Shown here: one piece after another, positions 1 through 12,248 of the stretch
Position numbering within the stretch: position 1 is the first letter of the stretch
Layout of the letters: the number at the start of each line of letters is the position of its first letter
Source: Zerene cesonia
Taxonomy: Eukaryota; Arthropoda; Insecta; Lepidoptera; Pieridae
Direction of reading: 5' to 3'
NCBI RefSeq assembly: GCF_012273895.1
Contig: NC_052126.1
Span: forward strand, 6,461,218 to 6,525,217
Length of the DNA stretch: 64,000 nt
Notes under the pieces: model-generated
Databases searched by the model: none
Seen by the model: only the letters and a program-made list of their open reading frames with translations
What the model was told of the DNA's origin: nothing
Position numbers and translations under genes: made by a program

Positions 1-581
1 TAAATGCAGATGGAATTTCAGGAATCAATCAAACTATGTTTCTAATTAATATCAATGTTGTAGCGTAGTTGTTCGATGTAGTTTTATCTAACTGTCTTCT
101 ATTTTTGGTGTTTTAAAGTTAACATATTAATATTATAATTTCAACTAAACACAAAACTTTAATTCCTTAGCAAATATATTTAACTTACGGCTAATTACAA
201 AACATAAAAAAAATTCAAATGCAAATAGAACTCATATGTATTTTTCAATGACTTTGTCACACGGCCAACATTCGATTTTGACCTACCCGCGTTACGTTTT
301 TATAAATTTGGTTTTTCTTTCTCAAAATTAAACGAATACTAGCGTTTTAGTGTTTTGAAGGTCTTCATAAATATAATATTAAACAAATGTCACGAATGTA
401 TCAATAGGTTTATTAATACGTAGTTAAAGTAATCACTCATTATGAAATAAGCTATCAGATTTTTTTACCATTAATTATACAAGAAACCAATTAATTTGAA
501 ACATCGTACATGAAAACATTTAACATATTAATGAGCACATTCACATCGGATAAGAAAAACCACGGAACGTTAATTACCCGC

Positions 582-626
582 GCTGTCAAATATATGACAG
601 ATGACAGCTGTCAGTGCGCTGTCAAA
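582..626. repeat. Cluster of CTGTCA/TGACAG motifs
   Basis: GCTGTCAAA, TGACAG, TGACAGCTGTCA and GCTGTCAAAG occur within 45 bp beside a GC-rich patch (630-660). It may be a protein-binding array or a decayed repeat end. Confidence 0.4.
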
Positions 627-799
627 GTTGCGGTTGACGTGCGCGCGGGCGGGATCCGTGAATGATTATGTCGAAACGATTTAGGTAATAGCCTAATGTG
701 ACATATATATTAATTTTTTGTATTAATCGCATTAACATTACCGTTAATATATATTTTTTAACTTTCTACATGACTGTGAAGTTTTACTTCATAATAATC

Positions 800-961
800 A
801 TTTTAACAACAATATGGCATAGTATTTTTGTATGTTTGTTAAGTTTTCACGCAAAATACACTGGTCTAAGATCAAAAATTCTCTAACCATTAGAAAGCTG
901 CAACTTCACTGATACATAGGCTATAAAAGTACCACGAGCGAAGCCGGAGTGAACAGCTAGT
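800..961 (+). mobile_element. Helitron-like element, family C, diverged
   Basis: TTTTCACGCAAAATACACTGG, CCATTAGAAAGCTGCAACTT, ATAGGCTATAAAAGTACCAC and GAGTGAACAGCTAG give the 3' portion of family C, also seen at 45031-45200. Confidence 0.6.
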
Positions 962-1717
962 GCACTATAAAGAAAAAAAACTAGCATTTACACTTGCTAA
1001 GGGTATGTAGTACCTTTTCAAAGTCACGCAATTAAAGTAATTATCATCTTGCATTTCTCGTGACGTGTCAAGGTGTCATATCTCACGACACCCGTATCTG
1101 CCATCGTGTGACAGGTGTTAGAATGATGTTAGACACTAGCTTACTGCGCGTGGTTTTGGTCGTTATTATATGATGTCTTCAATCTTAGACATATATGGTT
1201 TTAATATAGCACCTTCAAGTTTTTTGTTGAAAAAATTTGAATAAATAATCTCGTCCTTTTTCAACCGACTTAAAAAAGGAGCAGGCTATCAATTTAAGTT
1301 ATTTTATGTGTGCCTGATAATTTATTACTGTATAAAACGATTTTTATGATTCTTTTTTAAAAAGAAAGTGCCTTCCCCAATAAAATTTGCTCAATTTCTT
1401 AATAATTTTATTTGTAGTCGCTTTTATAACTCCCACTAAACTTATAACTGGCTCCTGTACTATAATTATAAGCATGATATCTTTATCAATATTTGCTATG
1501 GCAATAACAAATCGCCTGTAGTGCTAACAAATAGTAGTTTACGACAAGTTTCAATTACTTATAACTCATGCAAGTAAACTGAAACGCCCATTGCATGTTT
1601 ATGGACACTTTCCAAGACTTCATTTATAATCACATAATTATTATACTTAACTTCACTTTACCCCTGCCTTTACTCGGGGACAAATAATAATATTGATTTA
1701 ATCTAGTTATCTTAGAA
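962..1717. other. Non-coding stretch
   Basis: AT-rich DNA with several GTGTCA/TGACAC words (1060-1140). No gene or clear repeat boundary seen. Confidence 0.5.
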
Positions 1718-1911
1718 TCCTACTAATATTATAAATGCGAAAGTTTGTAAGGATGTGTGTGCGTTTGTTGCTCTTTCACGCAAAAACTACTGAACCGATT
1801 GCAGTGAAATTTGGTACGTAGAATGCTGGACAACTGGAATAATATATAGGCAACTTTTTATCCCGATATTCCTACGGGATACGGACTTACGCGGGTGAAA
1901 CCGCGGGTGGT
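1718..1911 (+). mobile_element. Helitron-like element, family A (3' end decayed)
   Basis: It starts TCCTACTAATATTATAAATG after an A and runs to the GCGGGTGAAACCGCGGG hairpin. The final GCGCAGCTAG is replaced by GGTTGCTTATACG, so the 3' terminus is mutated or recombined. Strand is given in the TC to CTAG direction. Confidence 0.75.
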
Positions 1912-2279
1912 TGCTTATACGCTGATAAACTTTAAAAAAACATAATGTATTTTTAACTACCTAATATAGTTTTTATTTATAGGCAACAACGGTCGATTTT
2001 GAATTCTAAATTGAAAGTTAATAAGGTCTAAATCTCCAATACAAACCAACTTACAAATATATTATACAAGCATATAGATACAGATTAATAAACACAGATA
2101 CTGACGTCCACATACATTTGACGCGTCTGACAAGTTAATCTGTGATTATACAAACAGAGAACCCTTATAGCCTGAAGGTTTCTAAAATTAAGCTTAGCAA
2201 GTCACTAGTCGTATGATTAATTTAAAGCTATCTGCAAACATTTTTATTGTGGGCGTGTGCTTGTCTCCCTCTGAAACAA

Positions 2280-2490
2280 TTTTCTTCACGAATTACGCCA
2301 GCCCGCAATGGGGAAGCTACCACACCCCCACAGAAGATTGGTCATGCTAATGTTACTGTTTCGAGCGGTGAGGGGGGAGCTGGTGGCACGTATCCTTTTC
2401 CTAACCCGTACCACTTCAATTCCTTTATTCATTACGGTAATCTTTTCCTTATCCCTCACCTCTAAAAGCGGACAACAGTTGGCAACAGTA
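2280..2490 (-). repeat. SINE-like repeat S1, partial
   Basis: In reverse it reads GGAAAAGGATACG..AGCTCCCCCCTCACC..TGTGGGGGTGTGGTAG..GCGGGCTGGC, the 3' half of the S1 repeat. Confidence 0.55.
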
Positions 2491-2768
2491 TGACAAAATC
2501 AGATCATTTTAAGTCATTTATGTGTTTGTCTTCACAATTCACAGTCACATGGCAGTATATATATAATTGTGCACTTATCAAGGATTCAATAATTATTGTC
2601 TTACGTTTACGCTGTATAACAACAAGTTGGATAAATTAGACTTTTTCCTCATTTTTAAGGTTATTACTGAATTTGTTAATTTATTCCGTACACTTAAAAC
2701 TTAAAAATGTCCAATGACTCTTATAGAAGTAAATATTGACACATTCAATGTCGTAATCATATAGTTTA

Positions 2769-2935
2769 CGCGTAGGTACGTATCCCGTAGGAATATCGGG
2801 ATAAAAAGTGTTATTCCAGTTGTCCAGCTGTCTACGTACCATATTTCATTGCAATCGGTTCAGTAGTCTTTGCGTGAAAGAGCAACAAACACACACACAT
2901 TCTTACAAACTTTCGCAGTTATAATATTAGTAGGA
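2769..2935 (-). mobile_element. Helitron-like element, family A (3' truncated)
   Basis: It carries the shared core (GGGATAAAAAG, GTTGTCCAGCTGTCTACG, ATTGCAATCGGTTCAGTAG) and the 5' end read as TAATATTAGTAGGA on this strand. It lacks the CTAG end and hairpin. Confidence 0.75.
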
Positions 2936-3149
2936 TAGGATATGTGTTAATTGTAGCAATTACATTAATTGCTCGCTGCATGCAAATCAATAAATCAGAG
3001 TCAGGTGTTAGGACATTGATCTACTTATCTGAGGTCGAAGCAATAAATCTGCCTTTAAAAGCTCATTTCCTACCCTCCGGCGTAGTATGAGCGTTTTTGG
3101 TATTTTATCTCGTGAGAAACCAGGTTTTGTACGATTAATATATCATATA

Positions 3150-3528
3150 CTAGCTGCGCCCCGCGGTTTCACCGCGTAAGTTCGTATCCCGTAGGAATAT
3201 CGGGATATTAATATATTATAATAGTTTAAAAAAACTAAAAAACACGCTTTTATCATATTTTGCAAATTGAAAAATGGAATAATTTTATCAAATTAGTGTA
3301 TTGTCATCGGTCCTCAATAAATCTACAAAGTTTGAACGAAATCTGGCCGTTTAAAGTGGGTCAAAATCGCGCCCAAAGAACATACAAACATACAGGTGAA
3401 GCTAATAAAAAGCGTGTAAAAAGTAGTCAATATGTTTTTCCAGTTGTCCAGCATTCTACGTACCAAATTTCATTGCAATCGGTTCAGTAGTTTTTGCGTG
3501 AACTATCGCATTTATAATATTAGTAGGA
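3150..3528 (-). mobile_element. Helitron-like element, family A, interrupted by another repeat
   Basis: The CTAGCTGCGCCCCGCGG end is at 3150 and the TTAGTAGGA end near 3528. The middle (about 3212-3427) is replaced by a different repeat containing TTTGAACGAAATCTGGCCGT and ACATACAAACATACAGGTGA, also seen at 24190-24300, 32700-32860 and 43590-43715. Confidence 0.75.
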
Positions 3529-3790
3529 AGGATGATACGATTAATACATATATGCTTTATTAATATCCTTATATATAAATTGTTTGTCCGCGATGGGACA
3601 TGGATGATAAATATTAATCAAAGTCGCATCTGGAAACTATAATACCCTAAACCGTATACGAGAGAAATAAAAATATTTGATTTGATTTGAATAATTTTCC
3701 GTAGTAACGTGTTTATTATATTTTTCGATATCAATTACTTTATGCCGTGTTTTAAATTAAAACTTAACGTATTGTTATATACTTTAATAG

Positions 3791-3915
3791 CTAGCGCTCC
3801 GCCCAGGCTTCGTTCGTGGTACTTATAAATTTTGTCTCACTCAGTGCAAATGTAACATATAATGGTGAAAGAATTTTAGATATCAGCAGTTTTTGAGTAA
3901 AAACATTACAAACAT
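3791..3915 (-). mobile_element. Helitron-like element, family C, partial
   Basis: CTAGCGCTCCGCCCAGGCTTCGTTCGTGG, the TAATGGTGAAAGAATTTTAG block and TTTGAGTAAAAACATTACAA. The 5' end is lost. Confidence 0.6.
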
Positions 3916-4362
3916 ACATTCAATAACTATGAACTATTTCCTCCGTATACTTTATAATTTAGATTAACAAATTACAAGTATCATAAATAATTTTACAAGT
4001 ATCCTAAATAATATGACCTTGACCCAATTGCCTATAGATAAATGAAAGCAAGGTGTCCAATCAAAACATTATACCCTTTCTGTCGCCGCAGTCGGGCAAG
4101 ATACTATCAAACGCGTATACATCAATGTCATCTGTTCATCGTAATCGAAGAATCGAGCCTAATGCTTATTTCGTGACGGTAAGATTAGGATCGCGCGTCT
4201 GTCACCGGCGCAGTGCAGACTTGCGTCTATTAGTCGCGAGGTAGGTTGCGATTTTAAGTCGCGGAATGTTGCAGTTATTTGGATATGACAACATGTATTG
4301 TTTGTTTAGTGTTGCAGCTTACAAAATGTGGTATGATAACAGAATGAATATTATAAAAAATA

Positions 4363-4562
4363 CTAGCTGCGCCCCGTGGTTTCACCCACGTAAGTCCGTA
4401 TCCCGTAGGAATATCTGCATAAAAAGTTGCCTATATGTTATTCCAGTTGTCCAGCTGTCTATGTACCAAATTTCATTGCAATCGGTTCAACAGTATTTGA
4501 GTGAAAGAGCAGCAATCACACACACATCCTTACAAACTTTCACGTTTATAATATTAGTAGGA
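4363..4562 (-). mobile_element. Helitron-like element, family A, full length
   Basis: It has a complete CTAG end, hairpin, core and TCCTACTAATATT end. In element orientation the flanks are A|TC and CTAG|T, the Helitron target pattern. Confidence 0.85.
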
Positions 4563-5097
4563 TGAATGTTGTTTTCCCAAAAATAAATACTTATCTGTGG
4601 CCAAATATAACGTGTAAATTGTATAATTGCGACCCTAATAAAATAAACATTATGATATAATTGGTTACAATTCATATCAAAACCACAATACGTAAGTTTC
4701 ATCGTGACTCCTCCTACAGCAGTACCGCACCGCAAATAACATTTCACCCACCATACCCTTCAATAGCACTTAACGAATAAAATCAAAGAGATTATCAGCT
4801 GTTATGAAAGTTGAAATCTAAGCGTCGGCCATCTTGGTTCGTGCGACGTTGCCGCACCGCGAGGCGAGTGCTGGTCACGTACATGATAAGTCGTTAAAAG
4901 TCGCTCGTTTACTCTCCATCAAGCCAATTGCGATCGAATCAAATCCATTGCGACACAGCATTGTCCCAACAGGTCTATCTAGTTAAGACATAACATTGCT
5001 TACATATTAGTAACATAATATCTAAGTTGTTCAGGCTACATCGCACCAGTGTACCTCCATTGTTTGAATGAACTACTTAGAATTAGAACTGTTTTTA

Positions 5098-5285
5098 TAC
5101 TAGTCGTTCGTCCCGGCGCTGCCCGTAGATCCGGATTAGAGACTAAATAAAATATAGCCTATGACACTCACATGTCACTTGGTATTCAAATGGTATAAGA
5201 ATTTAAATATCGGTCCAGTCGTTTCGGAGCAATTTCGATACAAATAAAGAAACAAATTTGTCCTCTTTGTAATATAAGTTTAGAT
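5098..5285 (-). mobile_element. Helitron-like element, other family, diverged
   Basis: CTAGTCGTTCGTCCCGGCGCTGCCCG, AATATCGGTCCAGTCGTTTCGG and ACAAATTTGTCCTCTTTGTAATA. Confidence 0.5.
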
Positions 5286-5369
5286 GTCCTATCAGAACTT
5301 ATATATCTGTATAAATTAGCAACAATATTAATAGCTGCTCAGTAAATCATATTATGGAAAGTACTGAAG

Positions 5370-5514
5370 AGTTTGTTTGGGTGTTTGGTTGAACTAGCTA
5401 ATCTCAGGAACTACTGGTCCAATTAGAAAAATTCCTCCTGTTAGATAGCCCATTTATTAAGGAAAGCTTCAGGCTATATAACTACAGGTGCACAACCACG
5501 GGGCACAACTAATT
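5370..5514 (+). mobile_element. Helitron-like element, family B, decayed
   Basis: GTTTGGTTGAACTAGCTAATCTCAGGAACTACTGGTCC, the TTAGATAGCCCATTTATTAAGGAA block and a decayed GGGGCACAACTAATT end. It is the reverse of the CTAGCGGTCC copies. Confidence 0.6.
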
Positions 5515-6318
5515 AAATACAAATCCATGTACCAATTTGCACATATCAGAAAAATTAACTCCTAAAACTCAATAGTATTACTCAATATTATTATAAAACC
5601 AGATAAATTTCAAATAACGGTATTTAATATAAAACAGAAAATAATTTATATACTAAAGGACATCACCGACACGCTCTCGCCTAATAAAGCTCACTAACGT
5701 GCTTCACCAATCGGAATAGAAATCTTGAGATTTTTAGTAACGTGATAGAAAATATCACCGGTGAGAAATAATAGCTCTGTTATGACTGTTATTTCACAGT
5801 TCTGAACGTAATAACAAGAAGTGACATAACCCATCTATTATTTTGTGATAGATTGTGATAATTGTTGAACGTTGGATGGATGGTTGCTTGTATTAACATA
5901 AACGCTTTTAGAAAAATAACGTTTAATTTTGACTTATACATTTCATTTTTAAGTATACAATAAAACTGCTAAAATATTATGAACTCAGTACGCACATAGA
6001 TTAATATCAGTAGTGAGGTAAAGAACTACTCTTAAAAACGCTATGTCCAAAATAGCTCCACTAAAAGTTCTCTTATATTTTCAACAGTGATAATTCACTG
6101 TGACCTATCACAGTTATTTTTCACAGCTATTTATTTCCCAATAACGTCACATGAATTATGATTTATTCATTACGAAACTCGTTTTGTCAGGCGTGCGATC
6201 TTTAATGTCATATAAAGTCAAAGGTATGATGAAACAGTGCGCTTGTTGCGGCAAAAAATAATTTTCTATTTTTCAAAAAATATCCTTGCTTTTGTTAAAT
6301 ATATAAGATTATTCTTTT

Positions 6319-6616
6319 TATGTCATAGCGGGCAGCTGAGCTGGTGGTCGCTTGATAAGTGATCACCACTGCCCGTGAATGTTTGCAGAGGTAGGGCTTC
6401 AGATGTGTTGCTCACTTTTAGGGGGCAAAGGATAAGATAGGATTGACGGGAAGAAAGGAGTGGACTGGGAGGGATGCGGAAAAGGATACGGGTCTCCGGC
6501 TCCCCCATTCACCTAACGAAACAAAGAAGCATGCGACTGTTTACGCCGACCTTCTGTACGGGTGTGGTGCCCGGTACGAGCTGGCCCAATTCGTTCCGAA
6601 GCGTGCTTGACTTCCT
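6319..6616 (+). repeat. SINE-like repeat S1, near full length
   Basis: TATGTCATAGCGGGCAGCTGAGCTGGTGG, GATCACCACTGCCCGTGAAT, GGAAAAGGATACGGG, CTCCCCCATTCACC, GGTGTGGTGCCCGGTACGAG and GAAGCGTGCTTGACTTCC. The family is about 300 bp. No clear pol III box was found, so SINE status is inferred. Confidence 0.7.
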
Positions 6617-6639
6617 CTCAAAATAGATGATAGAAAAAA

Positions 6640-6986
6640 AATGGTTGCCTGTAAAGTCGGTTTTACGGACGAAGATTTTACGTGACAACGTCTTTTTCTC
6701 GGTTGAATATTTATTGATATGAATATTTTTAAATTACACAATAGGAACAAGGAATTGAATGAAAATAAGAATTGCACAAATTTTAACTATAGAAAATATA
6801 TTTTGTTTACTAAAAAGACAGAGACAGAGACACAAGCACGCGCCGATTCAATGCGCCTAATTCTCTAGTGCTGCGCGCGCGGCGGACCGATCATAGTGCG
6901 GTGACTCATCGTAACGTTACCGGGCGTTACACTTTTTCATGAGTGACTCCGAGCCGCAACCTAATTTAAGACGTTGTCACGTCAAA
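6640..6986 (+). mobile_element. Inverted-repeat (MITE-like) element, long copy
   Basis: It is the reverse of the 10493-10746 element: GTTGCCTGTAAAGTCGG, then TTTTACGTGACAACGTCTTT and finally AAGACGTTGTCACGTCAAAA. It has about 100 bp of AT-rich sequence (about 6700-6805) that the other copy lacks. Confidence 0.65.
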
Positions 6987-7698
6987 AGTAGATCGGTCAT
7001 GGTTCCATCTTTGCAAGAATTAAAACGTCACATAAAGAAATTAACAGATTCTTATAAGCAGGCAAAGAAGTAAGTGGGTCACCTGAATCATCACCGATCA
7101 TAAACACTTGTAACACTGGAGATGTTACAAGTGCTTTGCCGGCCTTTCAGTGACATATACGCTGTCTTCAATTGTTCAGAAACAGCTTAGCTGATAAGTT
7201 GTTCCAGAGCTTAAAATCTAATTAATAATATAAATATCCGGATCCCACCTCCCTTGGAGTCTATTCGCCTTTCGATAAATTATAGCAAAATTCGAGAGTA
7301 AGGCATCAAAGAGAATATTTCATAGAAGCGCAGATTAATGCATTACCTGCCACGTGGCATTCATCAGTCTAGATTATGTGTGTTATGTCCAGGGCCGGAT
7401 TGTTACACCATGGAGCAATCGCAAAGATCTAGCAGCTATAGCAAAGCAAGTAGATTAGATTGTCTATATGTAAACCATTCTTGTAAATTATTTGCATCAA
7501 TGCTTTAGAATAGGATAATTTCTAATTTCATGTACTAACATAGTTTTTAAGCATATTGTTACTAACAAAATGAGTCTTCATAATTGCTCGATTAAATGAA
7601 TAAATTATTATTTTTATTATAGCAAGGAGCAGTCAGAGAATACTTTGTATTTCCAGTCACAAGAAATTACAATTTAATTTTGATAATCTATACATCTA

Positions 7699-7838
7699 CA
7701 CTAATGTTATAAAGATGAGATTTTTGTATTTCTGTAACGAGTTTACGCAAAGACCTGGACTGATTTCAAACATTCTTTTACCATTAGGACATTGCAACTT
7801 CACTGAGTGACAGACTACATATGTAACAGGTAGTTAGA
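7699..7838 (+). mobile_element. Helitron-like element, family C, diverged
   Basis: CTACACTAATGTTATAAAGATGAG, TTTACCATTAGGACATTGCA, ACTTCACTGAGTGACAG and a decayed GGTAGTTAG end. Confidence 0.6.
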
Positions 7839-8740
7839 TCCAAGTAAATTACAAAATTAAGATACATTGACACAGGTACACCCATTGTCGCTACACGAAC
7901 AGGGAACTGGTTCTGTCATAAACATTTTACGCCCACAGCGAGGGATAAACCCATGCACCCATTGTTAAATGAGTTTTCCATGCATTAATGTGATAAAAAA
8001 ACATAAAAAATTATTTTAATGCAAACTGTTTTCGTTCATTGTCAAATTATTGACCTCAACATCATTGAGGCCTCACCTATTAGCTATTACTCCTTAAACT
8101 CCAGCCCTGTCCGCTTATGCCGCTACATGTCCGATCATTTCTAAGCTAATAACCAAGCCATGTAGGGCCGTACAAGACGCTGTACCTTTCATATCGCCCC
8201 TTTAGGCCATAATGAGTGTTCATTAACTTATTTATCACGGCGTTGGTGCCGCATTTGGTGTTCCTGAACTTAATGGCAAAAACCGTTCCGAAGGTATGGA
8301 ATGACACACTAATTGGATCTGTGGGACGCGCGTACTTCAATACAAGTAGGGTTGAGGAGGGGGCCGGCAGACATTGTAGGTACATTACATTGTCGCTTAT
8401 GTGCACGCTTTTTTTATTTCCTTTTAGACAATTCAATTAAAATTGGTAAATCCCTTAGAATCATATAAAATATCCTACAAAGACGAAGCAGGACAAGCCA
8501 GCCAATACAAGTGTATCGATAAATTCATAAATAACATTAATGTACCAGCTATACTCCCGTAGTTTCGTCGAGTGCTTAGAGGAAATTCTCATGGGAATGA
8601 CTGGTATCGTCGGCAGAAAATAGCCTATATATAAATATTTTAGCGACACTTTCGGGATTCGAAGCCGCATCTTTTTGCCATACCGCAGCGTAAAAAAAAT
8701 CAATGTTATACCTACACTAATAAACAAACAATATAGAATA

Positions 8741-8874
8741 CTAGCTGCGCCCCGCGGTCTCACCAACTGTCTACGTACCAAATTTCATTGCAACCGGTTC
8801 TGTAGCTTTTCCGTGAAAGAGCAACAAACACACACACATCCTTACAAACTTTCGCATTTATAATATTAGTAGGA
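8741..8874 (-). mobile_element. Helitron-like element, family A, internal deletion
   Basis: Both ends are intact, but CACC of the hairpin region joins directly to AACTGTCTACG. About 65 bp of the usual core are missing. Confidence 0.8.
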
Positions 8875-10377
8875 TACCACAGGGTCGAAACCATTTCACA
8901 CGATTTTGTCCACTAGTTTCCAAACATTTCAACAGCCCTAACGCCTGCAGGCAATACTCGTAACTGAATGCAGAGCAATTATCGTAAGCCCGGGCTTAGC
9001 CAGCAATTGACAGGTAATTTCTAAGATTGATGTGCAGACCACGAATGATCATTAATAATAACTGATACAGATTTGATTGATAGCACATTGATACCTTGTT
9101 GCCTACCGTCCCGTATTGCCGCGAAGTGTGAAACACATTGTAAGAATGGCTAGAGGAAGATAGTGGATTGTCTGTCTTTTTCTTCAATGAAAATTCTTAA
9201 TTTAAAAAAGACGAAACGAATCAATTGTATCAAAGCAGATACATTTTACGCGGTTTTAATCTCCTACAATTTTCTATTTATCTTTAATTTTCTATTATAT
9301 ATTTATCTTGTATATAAAAATCAATTGTTGTTCGTTAGTCTCGCTAAAACTCGAGAAGGGCTGAACGGATTTATCTTAGCTCAGTCATAAAATATCCGTG
9401 TAGGTCTAGGGAAGGTTTAAAAGGTGAGAACGATGGGGAAAATATGTCAAAACAATATTCTATGGCGTTACGAAGTTCGCCCGGACAGCAAGTTTTGAAT
9501 AAAATCGACACATCAAAATTAGCGTTACTTCTTTGAGCTATAATATCTAAATAAATTCGTCTGCGGATAGTTAAGAGAGAGTGATATCAGGCTACTAAAA
9601 CACAGTAAAGCATATCGTTTCCAGAGATCTATAGATATAGGCGTTTGAATCATTCCCAATTTGCGAATTCTGATAGAAGTCGCAATATGAGAAAAGGTGA
9701 CATGTATTACAGCTGTTAATATATATTTTTTTTCAATTAAAAACTCTTTATTGTGCACCTTTACAAGAAGAGTAAAAACAGGATATAAATAACATCAGCA
9801 GTATGAAGAGCACAACAGGAGAGAAGAGCACACACAATATTTTATGACCACGAGGGATAATCCACGGAAACGGAAAACCCAAAGTTCATTTTCTCACAAA
9901 ATGACTTTCTTTATGACTGCTAACCTTGATTTGCTTATCTTTTTCTGATTTCAAGCCAAACACAGCAAGCCTAACTAACACCTATAATTAAACCCAGTTT
10001 ACAGCAGCCCATATGACATTACCATATGCAAATAAAGTCGTGACGTGGTGCCAAGAATTCGGTACAATCAGCTTGATTTAATGTCTTATGTGGGACAAGG
10101 TAAAGGATTTGTGAACTGGGACAGAGTTGCATACGACCGCGCCTTGTAGGTATACGAGGAATAGCTTGTGTTTAATCAGTGTGGGTTTAAATTTTGGGAT
10201 TTCAAGGTGATATAATTTATTGGTGAAAAACGCACAGTATGGCTTATTAATTTAAGGTGCATTGAAATTAAATTAATAGCAATATTATTAAATTAATAAT
10301 TCAGTATCGTGATTAAGCCGTAACAAACGGATTTCCAGAAAATGAAAACATATTGAACAATTTATTTAACTCTTAAA
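8875..10377. other. Non-coding stretch with repeat scraps
   Basis: Contains a diverged Helitron-like fragment near 9315-9500 (AAACTCGAGAAGGGCTGAACGG). No supported exon. Short open frames here have no coding character. Confidence 0.5.
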
Positions 10378-10842
10378 TATCTATATATATAAAAGAAAGT
10401 GGTGTTAGTTACACTATATATAACTGAAGAACGGATAAACCAATTTGGCTGAAAATTTGTGCAAAGGTAGCTTGGATCCAGGAGACGGACATTTTTGACG
10501 TGACAACGTCTTAAATTAGGTTGCGACTCGGAGTCACTCATGTAAAGTGTAACGCCCGGTAACGTTACGATGAGTCACCGAACTCCGAAGTCCGCCGCGC
10601 GCGCAGCACTAGAGAATTAGGCGCATTGAATCGGCGCGTGCTTGTGTCTCTGTCTCTGTCTTTCTCGAGCGTTCTTGGCGTTGGAAAAAAAGACGTTGTC
10701 ACGTAAAATCTTCGCCCGTAAAACCGACTTTACAGGCAACCATTTTTTATCCCGGAAATCCCACGGGAACGGGAACATGCGAGAAAAACTCCGGGTCTAA
10801 GTTTCCTGCGACTACGCGGGCATAGCCGCGGGCGGATAGCTA
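10378..10842 (+). mobile_element. Helitron-like element split by an inverted-repeat element
   Basis: The left part (10378-10491, TCTATATATATAAAAGAAAG to GGAGACGGACATTTTT) and the right part (about 10747-10842, TTATCCCGGAAATCCCACGG to GCGGGCGGATAGCTAG) read as one TC...CTAG element. The 10493-10746 insert separates them. Confidence 0.7.
10493..10746 (-). mobile_element. Inverted-repeat (MITE-like) element, short copy
   Basis: TTTTGACGTGACAACGTCTT at one end mirrors AAGACGTTGTCACGTAAAAT near the other (about 10690-10708). The inside carries AACGCCCGGTAACGTTACGATG and a GTGTCTCTGTCTCTGTCTTT run. The tail AAAACCGACTTTACAGGCAAC is shared with the 6640-6990 copy. Confidence 0.65.
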
Positions 10843-11050
10843 GTATTGTATAAGGAAGATTTAAGAAATAACTCGGTTTTAAAAAGTGTACAATTTGTTG
10901 GGCCTTATCAAAACAATGTTTAAACAATGCCACGTACTGTACCTGAGGACCAGGTATTGTCATTATCTTACTAGTAGGTTTATAATAAAACCCGAGTGAG
11001 GAGGACCTGTTCTTTCGTAACTAAAGTTAATTAAAGTAACTAGAACTAAA

Positions 11051-11053
<3 letters not shown>

Positions 11054-11091
<38 letters not shown>
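11054..11091 (+). repeat. (GT)n microsatellite
   Basis: About 19 perfect GT units. Confidence 0.95.
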
Positions 11092-11095
<4 letters not shown>

Positions 11096-11623
11096 ATTGA
11101 ATTTATATCTTTTAGTTATTATGTCATTGTAAGCGGACCAGCTGATACTTCTACTGCGTATATTAATCCAATAAAATAAGACGTAAGACGGAACGTAATC
11201 ATGTTACAGCGGCGTGTGTAATTGACTCTGAGATATAATTAATAGCGTTACTTTTATCAGTATTCAAGCGAACAAGTTATGCCGGTACTGGCTGGTTTTC
11301 TATATTTTAATCTTCTGGTAACAAAGAGCATTATTGTTAGGGTTTCGTTTAGCAAACCCTTTGAAGACTACTGTTTTTCTGCCTGTCTAGTTATCTATAG
11401 ATATTTAAAAATAGCTGTTGAACGCAATGTACCCGTATAGTCATCAAACATTTTCAGGGTACAAAATATACTAACTATTTTAATCCTCTTGGGGGTAGAA
11501 TTGATTAAAATCCTTTCTTAGCAGATACCTTCGTATAATGGCTGAAATAAATGGCCATAATCGGGCAGATAGTTTGCGCTGTGTATTGATTGATCAGTCA
11601 ATTATCTTTGGGTTTTATATATT

Positions 11624-11676
11624 AAGATGAGGATGAGGATGAGGATGAGGATGAAGATGAGGATAAAGATGAGGAT
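11624..11676 (+). repeat. (GATGAG)n-like microsatellite
   Basis: GATGAG units that decay to GATAAAGATGAGGAT. Similar GAT tails occur at 23837-23855 and 49108-49130. Confidence 0.85.
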
Positions 11677-11882
11677 CCACAACAAATTATCTCTTAAATT
11701 TTTTTGAATCTGTGACAGACTATCTCCACAAACTTTTACCAATTATCTCCTAAAACCGTTTGGAACAAGAGACCTCTTATACCAGCCTAGTGATCAGCTA
11801 TTATTGGAATCAATATGAACAGATTGACATGGTACATGCATAAAACCTTAATAAAAAGTATAAACCTTTCTCTCTGTTTAAA

Positions 11883-12030
11883 AATTTAAAACTTTTTAAC
11901 GGATTTTAAACGCGATTTATTCATTACATTACTAACCCGACGTTTCGAACACTTTACAGCGAGCGTGGTCACGGGGAGTCGTCGCGCGTCGCAAATCGCG
12001 TTTAAAATCCGTTAAAAAGTTTTTAATTTC
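11883..12030. mobile_element. Fold-back MITE, family M
   Basis: Arms of about 36 bp (ACTTTTTAACGGATTTTAAA... and its reverse complement) enclose a core with CCGACGTTTCGAACACTTTA and GCGAGCGTGGTCACGGGG. The same element occurs at 48134-48292 and 53883-54037. Confidence 0.75.
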
Positions 12031-12248
12031 TTAATGTATAATACTTTCTCTCTGTTGTTAAACGGTGAAAATATAATGGCAATTTCCGAGTCCCCTTGTG
12101 GGGTATGTGGCTAAAACTGAAAGCATTGTGCAAAATTTCATTAATATCGGCTCTTTAGTTGGGATAAACCAGGTGACACGTAATTTATACATGATTAACG
12201 AACGGTGTGCGAGTTTGTAACAGTTTAGAGTGTGTTTTTATAATACGA

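Noticed and set aside
4053..4244. Plus-strand frame of 63 codons ending near a GTAGGT
   Set aside because: The peptide is low in coding character and the start has no support. It may be part of a CpG-richer non-coding patch.
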